Program-made: the position numbers and the translations under genes | Assembly (NCBI GenBank): GCA_963728975.1 | Contig: CAVSMF010000004.1 | Coordinates: 62,001 to 126,000 of the forward strand | Source of the DNA: DATFCK01 sp963728975 | Lineage (GTDB): Bacteria; Verrucomicrobiota; Verrucomicrobiia; Chthoniobacterales; UBA10450 | Length of the DNA: 64,000 nucleotides | Reading direction: 5' to 3' | Notes under the pieces: model-generated | The model's input: only the letters and a program-made list of their open reading frames with translations | What the model was told of the DNA's origin: nothing | Databases searched by the model: none | In this document: in pieces, positions 26,112 to 34,325 of the stretch | Numbering within the stretch: the stretch's first letter is position 1 | How the letters are laid out: each line of letters begins with the position of its first letter

Positions 26112-28670
26112 TTATTCTGTCCGGAGAGCGACCATCGGATTGATGCGGGTGGCGCGTCGCGCGGGCAACCAGGTCGCGATGAATGTGGCCGCGGCCAGGA
26201 CGATCAAGGCGCTGGCAAAGGAGGGCGGATCGAACGCTCCGACTTCAAACAGAATTCCGCTCAGTATTTTCCCGGCCGCGGCGGAGAGAAGAAGACCGAG
26301 GGCGATCCCGGTGCAAAGCATAATCGAGCTCTCGCGCATGAATAATTTCATTACGTTCCCGCGCTGCGCGCCCAGGGCCATGCGGATCCCAATCTCGCGA
26401 GTGCGCCGTGCGACCGAATACGATTTAACGCCGTAGAGGCCGACTACCGCCAGACCAAGGGCGAGTCCTCCGAAGACCGAGAACAAGGCGGCGCCGGCCC
26501 GAATCAGCCAAAGATCGAGGTTCGAATCCAGATACTGGGCGAAACTTTGCAAGGTCAGGATCGGAAGCGCGGGATCGACGCTACGCACGGCGCGCCGGAG
26601 CAAATCGGCCGTGGAGGCCTCGCTTCCGGGAGCGAGCGAGCGGAACCGAACAAAAAAAGAAACGTCGCTTTGGAATGCGCGCGCGAACGGCAAATAGATC
26701 GCGCCGCCCAGCTCTTCATTTGCAAAAAGCTCGTGACGCGTAACTGGCACGATGCCGACTATCTCGATCGTTTCGTCGGCCTTGCTTTCACTCGGATCGG
26801 CGTTTTTGCCCGGCGTGTATTCGCCGGCAAACTGAACGCGTTGTCCAACCGCATCGCCCTCCGGCCAAAGTTTTTTGGCCAAAGCTTCATCAATGATGGC
26901 CACTTTTGGGCCGGGCCGCGTTGCTTCCGCTTGGGTAAACGCGCGACCCCGGAGCACCGGCAATCCGACGGTCGAAAAATAATCCGCGCCTACACTGTCA
27001 AAAGCGGCCTTGAAAGCCAGGCCTTGGGCGGCGGTCGCGGGCCGGGCATCCGGACCGGGATGGACGCCCGCGCGTTGGACATTTCTATCCAACTCAATCA
27101 ACCCGAACGGAACTGTCGCCGAGATGCTGGCGTGCTCGACGCCGGGCAGCGCCGCCAGTCTCTCGGTCAAGTTTTGATAAAGTTCCCGCGCACGTGCTGG
27201 TTTGTAACCAGCCAGACTGGCGTCGACTTCGAGAAGATAACTTGGGCCAGGCCTCAGCCCGGTGTCGATAGAGGCAGCTTTGCCCGCACCGCGAACGAAT
27301 AAAGCGGCTGCGGTTAAGAGCGCAAGCGAAAAGGCGATTTGCACGACGACGAGCGGATTGCGCGGCAGAAATTTCCAGCCACGGCGGATCGCATCTTCGC
27401 CGGCATGTTCCTTTAGGTCGGCCACGACGGCGCTGCGCGAGATCTTTAACGCCGGTCCAAGCGCGAACAGGAGTGTGCCGAGCAAACAGAATCCGAACGT
27501 TGCGACCAGGATTGCGGGATTCGCTCCGCTCGACCAGACAATATCGAATGGCATCAGCTTGCGCATCGAACCAACCAACAGACCCGACGACCACACTCCG
27601 AGAACGAGTCCGCCCGCGCCACCGAGCAGGGCGAGCACAAAACCTTCGCTGAGAAGCTGGCGCACGATACGCCACCGGCTGCCGCCGAGGGCCAGACGAA
27701 TAGCGATTTCCTTGCGCCGGGCGGTGCCGCGGGCGAGCAGCATGTTGGCAAGGTTAAGACAGGCGACCAGGAGCACGACCACCGCCATCCCGAGCAGGAG
27801 CGGCGCGATCGATCGCAGTCCGCGATCCGCCGCCGGGCTGTTGCTCGCCGTATTGCGCGCCACCGGCGCGGTCAGGAACGTCTGGTTCTTCTGCTCGACC
27901 GGATAGGCCTTTTCCAAATTGGCGGCCAGTCCTTCGAGCGCCGGCTTGGCCGCGGCCGCTGTCATCCCTGGTTTAAGCCGGGCCATGATCCGCAACTGCG
28001 TTCCATTGCGATCGTCAAGCGACCTCTTATTCGCCGATTCGAAATCGTTCGCGACCTGGTCGTGAACGCTCATCGGCAACCAAACCTCCGGAGACAAGAT
28101 TTGCATTGTGCCGACGAAACCTTTGGGCGCGATTCCGACAATGGTATAAGGCCGGCCGTTGACCAAAAACTGCGAACCGAGCACGCTGGGATCCAGGTTG
28201 TGTTTCCGCCAGTAACTGTAACTAACGACCGCGACCGGCGTGTTACGACCGGGCGTTTCCTCTTCCGGCAGAAACGCGCGGCCCCGCGCCAGGGGAACGC
28301 CGAGCACGGAGAAATAATTAGAGCTGACGATGGCCGCGAAGGCGCGACGGGCGTTGTCATTCTGACCCAGGCCGATCAAGGCGAATCTAAAACTCATGAC
28401 GCCGCTAAATACCGTGTTCTGCTCGCGGATGTCGCGATAAGTTGGATAAGAAAACCCGCGGAATTTCTTTGGATCTTTCTTGTCCTGGGAGAAGAGCTGG
28501 ACCATTTGGTGCGGCCTGGCGTAAGCCGGCGGAGCGAAGAAAAGAGTATTAACCAGGCTGAACACGGCGGTATTGGCGCCAATCCCGAGGGCGAGGACAA
28601 GGACGGCGGCGATGGTGAAGCCCGGCGCTTTGACGAGCTGCCGGAAAGCGAACCGAAAATCGTGGATCAT
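26112..28670 (-). CDS. ADOP-type FtsX/MacB-like permease
   Basis: 852 residues, the usual size of 'acidobacterial duplicated orphan permeases'. The N-terminus FRFAFRQLVKAPGFTIAAVLVLALGIGANTAVFSLVN is the diagnostic first helix. A MacB periplasmic core domain covers about 60-260, three FtsX TM helices about 285-410, a second periplasmic domain about 470-700, and the last three FtsX helices about 720-845, ending PARRATRINPMVALRTE. No ATPase gene is adjacent, as expected for 'orphan' permeases. The function is presumed export or mechanotransmission across the envelope; the substrate is unknown. There is no PadR-like N-terminal domain or PadR neighbour, which some ADOPs have. Confidence 0.9.
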   Translation of the reverse strand: MIHDFRFAFRQLVKAPGFTIAAVLVLALGIGANTAVFSLVNTLFFAPPAYARPHQMVQLFSQDKKDPKKFRGFSYPTYRDIREQNTVFSGVMSFRFALIGLGQNDNARRAFAAIVSSNYFSVLGVPLARGRAFLPEEETPGRNTPVAVVSYSYWRKHNLDPSVLGSQFLVNGRPYTIVGIAPKGFVGTMQILSPEVWLPMSVHDQVANDFESANKRSLDDRNGTQLRIMARLKPGMTAAAAKPALEGLAANLEKAYPVEQKNQTFLTAPVARNTASNSPAADRGLRSIAPLLLGMAVVVLLVACLNLANMLLARGTARRKEIAIRLALGGSRWRIVRQLLSEGFVLALLGGAGGLVLGVWSSGLLVGSMRKLMPFDIVWSSGANPAILVATFGFCLLGTLLFALGPALKISRSAVVADLKEHAGEDAIRRGWKFLPRNPLVVVQIAFSLALLTAAALFVRGAGKAASIDTGLRPGPSYLLEVDASLAGYKPARARELYQNLTERLAALPGVEHASISATVPFGLIELDRNVQRAGVHPGPDARPATAAQGLAFKAAFDSVGADYFSTVGLPVLRGRAFTQAEATRPGPKVAIIDEALAKKLWPEGDAVGQRVQFAGEYTPGKNADPSESKADETIEIVGIVPVTRHELFANEELGGAIYLPFARAFQSDVSFFVRFRSLAPGSEASTADLLRRAVRSVDPALPILTLQSFAQYLDSNLDLWLIRAGAALFSVFGGLALGLAVVGLYGVKSYSVARRTREIGIRMALGAQRGNVMKLFMRESSIMLCTGIALGLLLSAAAGKILSGILFEVGAFDPPSFASALIVLAAATFIATWLPARRATRINPMVALRTE

Positions 28671-29176
28671 GTGATAGGGAGGTGTTTCTCCTCCTGGTAT
28701 GATGCATCGACCCCGGCAAACGGATTCAGAATTAGGTTGTCTCCGCGATGGGCAACGATTTTTGTCCGGTAATCAGACCACTCACGGGACCGGAAATGCG
28801 GAGTCTGCCGACTGCCTAAAAGAGACCAGCCAGGCAGGATTATAGGCTGGTCTGATCCGCCCATCTTGTTAGAAGCCATCTCATAAATAGGGACAGGCCG
28901 CGCAAGAACAATTTGGGGGGTGGATGGCAAGGCGCGAGCGACGAGCATACCCGGAGCGGTCTGTCAGGAGCGAGCAACGCCGCCAGACGCCCCAAATTGT
29001 TCTTGCCCTCTGGGTGGCACCGCTTTTTGGTTTTAACGGCGTTGCTTCTCGGTCGCAGGTCGGCACCGGACATGCTTCCTCGGCGCGCCTTGTTCAAACC
29101 GAAAAATCAGGCTGCCACGCGGCCTACCCCTATTTATGAGATGGCTTCTATATGATTTAGATACAGTGGGCGACAG
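28671..29176. other. Intergenic region holding a MITE-like element
   Basis: 506 bp between divergent genes (ADOP on minus, Gfo/Idh on plus). About 280 bp of it is the inverted-repeat element listed separately. The rest (28671-28869) should hold the ADOP promoter; nothing distinctive is seen. Confidence 0.5.
28870..29150. mobile_element. MITE-like non-autonomous element, 281 bp
   Basis: The terminal inverted repeats are 33 bp with two mismatches: 28870-28902 and 29118-29150 (outer sequence TAGAAGCCATCTCATAAATA). A second, perfect 17-bp inverted repeat (GCAAGAACAATTTGGGG) lies inside at 28902-28918 and 28990-29006. TA lies just outside GAAGCC at both ends, consistent with a TA target duplication as in IS630/Tc1-like or some IS5 elements. 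No transposase is encoded. Mobilisation by a related full-length IS elsewhere in the genome is inferred. Confidence 0.8.
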
Positions 29177-30139
29177 ATGAGGGAACTCGTTTCGGCGAAG
29201 GCACCACGCGTTCCTGTAGGAATTGTGGGGGCAGGCCGGACCCGCAATGGTCTCGGGCCGTTTCTGGCGAAATTTCTCGAACAAGAGGGATTTTTCGTGG
29301 CCGGGGTTTCGGGGCGTTCCCGGGAACGGGCAACGGCAAATGCGGACGCGCTCGGGCGGGAGCTCGGACACGAAGTGGAACCGTTTGCTTCCGCGCGGGC
29401 GCTCTGCGCCAGCCAAGTGACTGCGCTGATTATTGCCTCGCCCGTGGAATTTCATCTCGAGGCCCTACAGGCGGCGGCAGACGCCGGTTTGCCGGCTCTA
29501 TGCGAAAAACCGCTTGTCCAGGAGAACAACTGTAAAGAAGGCGCTGCAATCATTGAAACTTTTGCCTATAAGCGCCTCCCGTTGCTTGAGAACTGCCAAT
29601 GGCCTTATGTGCTCCCCGCTTTTTTCGAATTGCACGGCCCCCTGGAAACCAGGGAACAGCTTAAGGTCGAGTTGGGCTTGCGATCGTCACAACCTGGACG
29701 GGAAACGGTTAAAAACATCGTCTCGCATCTGTTAAGCATCATTCAAGCAGTCGCGCTGTTCGATTGCAGCGCCGCCGTGAGTGAGGTGAGCATTGCCGAC
29801 CCTTCTTATAAAGAAAGACGTAACCTCTTGCGTATCCGCCTGGCCGCGCCGGGAAAAACCGTGGACGGGCTCCTTCACCTGGACATCTGCGCGACCGTGC
29901 CCCGGCCGGCGTGGCTGGCCATCAACGGCCGCCGGATCGATCGCCAGGTCCGGCAAGGTTATTCCATCGCCTTGTCGGCCAAGGGACGGGAGGTGGCCAT
30001 TGAGGATCCGATGAGACAATTGGTAAAACATTTCGCGGGATTGGTGCGAAGCCGTGATTCTGGTTTGATGGATCATGATCGCGAACGGATCCGGCAACGG
30101 CTGGAGTGGTATCGGCAAATCCTGAGCAAACTAGAATGA
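29177..30139 (+). CDS. Gfo/Idh/MocA-family oxidoreductase
   Basis: 320 residues. The N-terminal Rossmann fold starts PVGIVGAGRTRNGLGPFLA (G-x-G-x-x-x-G variant). TALIIASPVEFHLEALQAAADAGLPALCEKPLV holds the family's E-K-P motif with its lysine near residue 114. The second half is the alpha/beta substrate domain. The catalytic H/Y region is less typical, so the substrate (sugar, inositol-like or imine) cannot be assigned. The start chosen is the ATG at 29177, 26 bp after the MITE-like element, so its promoter may lie within or beyond that element. It overlaps the following gene region by an ATGA junction. Confidence 0.82.
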   Translation: MRELVSAKAPRVPVGIVGAGRTRNGLGPFLAKFLEQEGFFVAGVSGRSRERATANADALGRELGHEVEPFASARALCASQVTALIIASPVEFHLEALQAAADAGLPALCEKPLVQENNCKEGAAIIETFAYKRLPLLENCQWPYVLPAFFELHGPLETREQLKVELGLRSSQPGRETVKNIVSHLLSIIQAVALFDCSAAVSEVSIADPSYKERRNLLRIRLAAPGKTVDGLLHLDICATVPRPAWLAINGRRIDRQVRQGYSIALSAKGREVAIEDPMRQLVKHFAGLVRSRDSGLMDHDRERIRQRLEWYRQILSKLE

Positions 30140-30154
30140 ATTTTCAGACGGGCT

Positions 30155-31336
30155 TTGCGGAATTGTTCGTGCAGTACCAACGAGAACGTTGAGGGCCTCG
30201 ACAAGGAAGTGCTGCAGGGACTGAAAAAATCATTCGGAACGATATTGTCACACTCAGGTCGCGATGACGTAGAAATTCCCGACCGAGTGGCGGACGATCC
30301 TGAAGGAATCGCGGACAGACTGGCCCAAATGATCTTCAACTTTTCGCGAGCACCCGGGCCGGCGCCCAATCCGAAAGCTGTCGCCGGGATTCGAACTCGG
30401 CTTCTTGCATTCGTCCAAAAAGGGATTCCGGCAGAAGTGCAGATGCTCTGGTCGCCCAAAAAGCATTGGGCGTTCGGAACCGAAACCGCTGTCGACCTTG
30501 CCGAACTGGCCGCATTCCAGACTTTGCTTTCGATCGATTCCGCGGTCCGGGCCGTCTATCCAGCCGGGATATCGTTTGTGATCGACGTGGAAGACATCGA
30601 ATTTCAGTTCATGGAGGGGCAAACTAAGGAAGTCATCAGCGCCCAGGAGACATACATATCGGGAATGAAGCGCCTGCTCGGTGCGCTGGGTTTAAATGAA
30701 CGTTTTACCCTCCGCCGATTGAGCGAACGGGCGAGGGACCGGCAAGAGTTGGACCGGTGGCGACAGCAGATGGACGAGAACTATCGGGCTCTCGAAGCTT
30801 ACTGGCATGAGTCCGAATGCTGTCCGGCTCCGTCCCGGGAAACATTACCAAGTTTCAAGAGGATCAGCCAGCTGGGTTGGAAGGGAACAATTCCAGAGGA
30901 GATGCGCAGGTACTATTTAACCCGGCTCGGACGGCTCAGCAATGCATCCGACGCGGAAAAGGTGGATATGGTGTTACGGAACTTTGCCGGGATTTTGCTC
31001 CATCATCAGGTTGGGTTGTTCAGCGGTTCCAACGGGATTTGCCCCCTCAAATTCTCATTCGTCCGTTCGGCCGATGCTGCTCCGGCCGAGCTATTGTATG
31101 GCCGGGTCGATATTCGTTTTGCGCCGAGGCGACTTTGCAGCCGCGTAAGCGCAGCCGCGCCCTGGTCGACGAAGGGTTTCGTCGGTGGCCGGATGGATAG
31201 CCCGCGCGTCTCGTTTCGAGGCTGGCACGAGCTGGCCAGCGCACAATGCCGGTTCGCGGAAGGCTGGTTTACCATCGCTGGGCCTAACGGTACCGCCAGA
31301 GTCCGGGCTGATTTCATGCGCCAAGACGAGCCGTGA
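30155..31336 (+). CDS. Unrecognised protein, weakly like PvcA/DIT1 isonitrile synthases; 5' end uncertain
   Basis: The open frame begins at a TTG (30155) and gives 393 residues. Residues about 75-190 have a pattern weakly like the PvcA/DIT1 isonitrile synthase family: 'G-I-P-A-E-V-x-M-L', then DLAELAAFQTLL, then 'Y-x-x-G' and 'D-V-E-D'. This resemblance is from memory and low confidence. An ATG at 30136 overlapping the upstream stop starts a different frame (MNFQTGFAELFVQYQRER), which stops at 30190-30192. Skipping one base near 30189 would join that start smoothly to VEGLDKEVLQG. So the true N-terminus is probably coupled and frameshifted, by mutation or assembly error. The remaining C-terminal ~180 residues match nothing I know. 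Confidence 0.45.
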   Translation: MRNCSCSTNENVEGLDKEVLQGLKKSFGTILSHSGRDDVEIPDRVADDPEGIADRLAQMIFNFSRAPGPAPNPKAVAGIRTRLLAFVQKGIPAEVQMLWSPKKHWAFGTETAVDLAELAAFQTLLSIDSAVRAVYPAGISFVIDVEDIEFQFMEGQTKEVISAQETYISGMKRLLGALGLNERFTLRRLSERARDRQELDRWRQQMDENYRALEAYWHESECCPAPSRETLPSFKRISQLGWKGTIPEEMRRYYLTRLGRLSNASDAEKVDMVLRNFAGILLHHQVGLFSGSNGICPLKFSFVRSADAAPAELLYGRVDIRFAPRRLCSRVSAAAPWSTKGFVGGRMDSPRVSFRGWHELASAQCRFAEGWFTIAGPNGTARVRADFMRQDEP

Positions 31337-31378
31337 ACAAAAGATGCCGTTGTTTGCGCTTGTTCGCAGCCGTTGCCA

Positions 31379-32521
31379 TCAGGGATCGGCCCGGCCGATG
31401 ACGCGCAGGAAACGGTCGATGGTCGCATCCCAGGTTTGATCGCGCACCGATTCGCGCGCGTAGGCTGCCATTCGGCGCCAGAGTTGCTGGTTCGCCACCA
31501 AGTCGCCCATGTGTCGAGCGATTTCCTCGGGCTCGGCTCTGGCCGCCAGGATGCCGTTTTTCCCATCTTGAACGCGATCGGGAGCATTCGGCACATCCGC
31601 CAGGATCACCGGGGTGCACATCCATAACGCTTCGCGCAACACTCCTGCGATCGGACCAAAGCGCATCGGGAAAACAAACAGGCGAGCCGAAGCCAGCAAA
31701 TCGATATACTCCCGGTACTGGCCGGGATCGTCCTTTCGCAGGTAGCCGTGGCAAATCACGTGAGCCTGAGGCTCCGGCAACTCGCTGTCGGTTATCCCCA
31801 CCAGATGCAAAGTAAACGGATCTGAAAATTTCTCGTTAAAACGCAGGAACGCTTTCAGGAGCACATCCACGCCGCGCTGATAATAGCCGCGGCCGACGAA
31901 CAGAATTTTCCGGGCGGCTTCCTTGCGGGCAATGAGGGCATCCGGACCGGGAGACTCGTCTTCGCTGAGATTGATGCCAGCATTGAGCAGGATGGATGAT
32001 TGAACACCGTAACGGTCGCGAATGAACTCGATACAGGCCTGATTGAGGCTAAACACATATCGGGCGTTTTGAAGGTTTCGCTTTTCCATCCTGATAAGGC
32101 AACGGTCGACATACCCGGGACGAATGCCCTGCTCTTCCAGGTGATGCTCGTAGGTGCGGTCGCAGTAGAGGGCCACCGGCACGTTCGAATAACGATAAGA
32201 TGAGGAGGAGAACGTGAGGAACAGATTCAAGTCGGCGTCCTGAAACGCGCGGCAGGTTTTCGCGAGATGAAAATTCACCAGGCGGTGGAAAGAAGGAACC
32301 CGAAGCATGGGACGCGGCGGTAAACCAAACCGGGAAGCCGCTCGGTTTCGGTTCCGGTTGAGGAAGTTCAATCCCCGCTGGATAAATCCCAGCTCCGGGA
32401 CCAGGCTGAACCGCCTGACATCGACGTTTCGCGAGATAAGGGCGCGGGAAAAAAAGTAGGGCACGTTCGACCAGGTGTTGATGTCGTTTGAATCGCCCCA
32501 GCAGAAGAGATTTATTTTCAC
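31379..32521 (-). CDS. GT-B-type glycosyltransferase (family 4-like)
   Basis: 380 residues. The N-terminal half contains an acceptor-binding fold (PYFFSRALISRNVDV). The C-terminal half has the family-1/4 donor domain: KILFVGRGYYQRGVDVLLKAF, then FTLHLVGI, HVICHGYL, and LLASARLFVFPMRFGPIAGVLREALWMCTPVILAD. That last stretch includes the E-x-x-x-x-x-x-P-V region that binds the nucleotide sugar; the usual first Glu of the E-x7-E motif appears replaced. No TM segment. It is probably cytoplasmic, adding a sugar during glycan or lipopolysaccharide synthesis. It converges on the preceding gene across 42 bp and diverges from the peroxiredoxin. There is no glycan cluster around it. Confidence 0.82.
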   Translation of the reverse strand: MKINLFCWGDSNDINTWSNVPYFFSRALISRNVDVRRFSLVPELGFIQRGLNFLNRNRNRAASRFGLPPRPMLRVPSFHRLVNFHLAKTCRAFQDADLNLFLTFSSSSYRYSNVPVALYCDRTYEHHLEEQGIRPGYVDRCLIRMEKRNLQNARYVFSLNQACIEFIRDRYGVQSSILLNAGINLSEDESPGPDALIARKEAARKILFVGRGYYQRGVDVLLKAFLRFNEKFSDPFTLHLVGITDSELPEPQAHVICHGYLRKDDPGQYREYIDLLASARLFVFPMRFGPIAGVLREALWMCTPVILADVPNAPDRVQDGKNGILAARAEPEEIARHMGDLVANQQLWRRMAAYARESVRDQTWDATIDRFLRVIGRADP

Positions 32522-32675
32522 ATTGGTCGGTCGCTTATAACCTGGCCCCAGATGTTTGTGGCCAGAAATCGGTGTTGATCAAGTCAAGATCTCAGTCGAA
32601 CGACCAAGGCCGGGCAAAGTCGCGTGTGAAAATAAAATGCCTCGATTCGTCTGTTACGTTAGGTTAGTTTTTCGT

Positions 32676-33245
32676 ATGCGATTGATTCGACTCGTCATGG
32701 CGCTCTCCGTTTCCGGGGTTCTCCTGGCCCGGACGGCAAACGCGGCGGAGCCCGCCGCTCCGGAACATACCGGTGTGGCTGTCGGTGAAAAAGCGCCGTT
32801 ATTCACCTTGAAAGATCAAACGAACCACGACGTATCGCTCGAGTCGCTCCTCAAGAAAGGGCCGGTGGCGCTGGTCTTTTTTCGCTCGGCGGATTGGTGA
32901 CCCTTCTGCCAGAAGCAGTTGGTCCAACTGCAAGCTAACCTGAAGGAACTGGAAGCAACCAGCGGTCAGGTGGTGGCCATCAGCTACGATTCCACGGACA
33001 TTCTCAACCGGTTCGCCGCCAAACATTCGATCACCTATCCGTTGCTTTCCGACACCGGCAGCAAAACCATCGAGGCCTACGGGATTCTCAACCGGGAAGC
33101 ACCGGAACGCTTCAAAGGCATCCCCTACCCTGGAACGTTCATCGTCGGGACCGATGGTGTTATTCGCGAAAAATTCTTTTTGGAAGGTTACAAGGAGCGT
33201 ATCGATCCCGAGTCGATCCGTAAGGCGTTGCTGAAGGCACGGTAA
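32676..33245 (+). CDS. Exported peroxiredoxin with predicted selenocysteine (in-frame TGA) active site
   Basis: 189 residues if the TGA at 32898-32900 is read as selenocysteine. The ATG at 32676 gives a signal peptide (MRLIRLVMALSVSGVLLARTANA-A). The AhpC/TSA fold then starts GVAVGEKAPLFTLKDQ. At residue 75 the codon is TGA in the context RSADW-U-PFCQKQL. In relatives this position is the peroxidatic cysteine of a C-x-x-C-like site; here C78 would be the partner. The frame continues without break to LLSDTGSKTIEAYG and YPGTFIVGTDGVI, a normal family C-terminus. A SECIS-like hairpin follows the TGA. Alternatives are a nonsense mutation or a sequencing error (TGC to TGA). It should reduce peroxides outside the cytoplasm. 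Confidence 0.78.
32898..32946 (+). promoter_or_regulatory. Candidate bacterial SECIS element
   Basis: After the TGA, GCAGTT (32915-32920) pairs perfectly with AACTGC (32926-32931) around the loop GGTCC, which begins 20 nt after the TGA. Bacterial SECIS elements need a short stem with a bulged or looped GGU about 15-25 nt downstream of the UGA; E. coli fdhF has AGGUCU. An additional lower stem CCTTC/GAAGG (32902-32906, 32942-32946) would close the structure. Inferred by eye, not by covariance. Confidence 0.65.
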
Positions 33246-33268
33246 GCCGGGAGGTCAGGAGTCAGCAG

Positions 33269-33284
33269 TCCGATAGCGATCGGA
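33269..33284. terminator. Short hairpin between convergent genes
   Basis: TCCGAT, loop AGCG, ATCGGA: a 6-bp stem between the peroxiredoxin and the dehydrogenase stop codons. It has no good T-run on either side, so termination is only a possibility. This palindrome may also be a dispersed repeat. Confidence 0.3.
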
Positions 33285-33287
33285 AAG

Positions 33288-34325
33288 TCATGTTTCTGGA
33301 ACGATCACGGTCCTGATGTGATCAGTGGATTTCGCCACTGCATCGAGCGCGGCGTTAATCCGGGCAGCGTCAAGACCAACCAGGCGCAGCGTTTCTTGCG
33401 GGAAATGGAGCTGCCCACTGCGCGCCAGTTGCATCAGCGACGGCAATTCGGATGCGAGATGATCCGACACTCCGATAATTTCCGCTTCCTTGTTGATGAG
33501 CTCCGGGTACGGAGCAATGGACATTGATTCCGCGGTTAGACCGACGAGGGCGGCCCGGCCGTGAACGCCCAAGCACCGTACTGCCTGGGCCATTGTAACT
33601 GGCGAACCAATCAATTCTATCGCGACATCGACTCCTTTCCCCCGGGTCGCTTCTTTGATCTGGTGAACGGGATCTCCGGCGGTGGCATCGATGGCCACGC
33701 CTCCAAGGGCTGCGGCTGAATTCAGTTTGGCCCGGTTGATATCGACGACGTATGCGGCGCCGCAGCCGAATGCTTGGGCGAGCTGTAACGCTGAAAATCC
33801 CAATCCGCCGAAACCAAAAATAGCGACCGTGTCACCGCTGTTCAACCGGGCTTTGTTCAGCGCATGAAGAGCAGTCGCCGAAGAACACATCATGATTGCA
33901 CCCACCTCGAACGGAATTTCGTCCGGAAGAACAAACACATTTCGACCAGGCACTTTAATGAACTCGGCGTATCCGCCGTCGCGATGCTTCCCGATCATTT
34001 GGCCTTGAACGCAGAATTGTTCGTTGCCGCCAATGCAGAAACCGCAGCCGCCGCAGCTTACCAGGTAATGAACATAAACGCGGTCGCCGGGTGCGACGTG
34101 GCGGACTTTTTCGCCAACTGTTTCGATGCGACCCGCGACTTCGTGCCCGAGGGTGACCGGCAAAGAAGTCATCGGTGAAATGCCGGCCCGATAATGCGCG
34201 TCGGAATGGCAGATGCCGCAGGCCGCGACGCGAACCAGAACGTCAGACGAACCAACTTGTGGAAGCGGAACCTCAGCGTCTTCCAGCGCTTTCGCCAGCT
34301 GCACCAGCCGGACCGCCTTCATCAC
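33288..34325 (-). CDS. Zinc-dependent alcohol dehydrogenase (MDR family)
   Basis: 345 residues. Catalytic zinc ligands are C37 in ACGICHSDAH, H60 in TLGHEVAGRIE, and a later cysteine near residue 150. Structural-zinc cysteines are in SCGGCGFCIGGNEQFC (four Cys). The Rossmann motif is FGFGGLGFSALQLAQAFG and the NAD-selecting aspartate is in AYVVDINRAKL. It therefore oxidises or reduces alcohols or aldehydes with NAD(H), substrate unassigned. The start ATG overlaps the stop of the ketopantoate-reductase gene (TCAT at 34322-34325), so the two are co-transcribed. A pairing with a 2-dehydropantoate-reductase-like enzyme suggests a shared small-carbonyl metabolism, but this is inference. Confidence 0.88.
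   Translation of the reverse strand: MMKAVRLVQLAKALEDAEVPLPQVGSSDVLVRVAACGICHSDAHYRAGISPMTSLPVTLGHEVAGRIETVGEKVRHVAPGDRVYVHYLVSCGGCGFCIGGNEQFCVQGQMIGKHRDGGYAEFIKVPGRNVFVLPDEIPFEVGAIMMCSSATALHALNKARLNSGDTVAIFGFGGLGFSALQLAQAFGCGAAYVVDINRAKLNSAAALGGVAIDATAGDPVHQIKEATRGKGVDVAIELIGSPVTMAQAVRCLGVHGRAALVGLTAESMSIAPYPELINKEAEIIGVSDHLASELPSLMQLARSGQLHFPQETLRLVGLDAARINAALDAVAKSTDHIRTVIVPET

Noticed and set aside
28840..29155. Small open frames on both strands within the MITE-like element
   Set aside because: They simply reflect the inverted repeats, have no transposase motifs and differ between strands.
32898..32900. TGA in the peroxiredoxin read as tryptophan by a changed genetic code
   Set aside because: Many genes here end in TGA, often as ATGA overlaps with the next start, so TGA is a normal stop in this genome.
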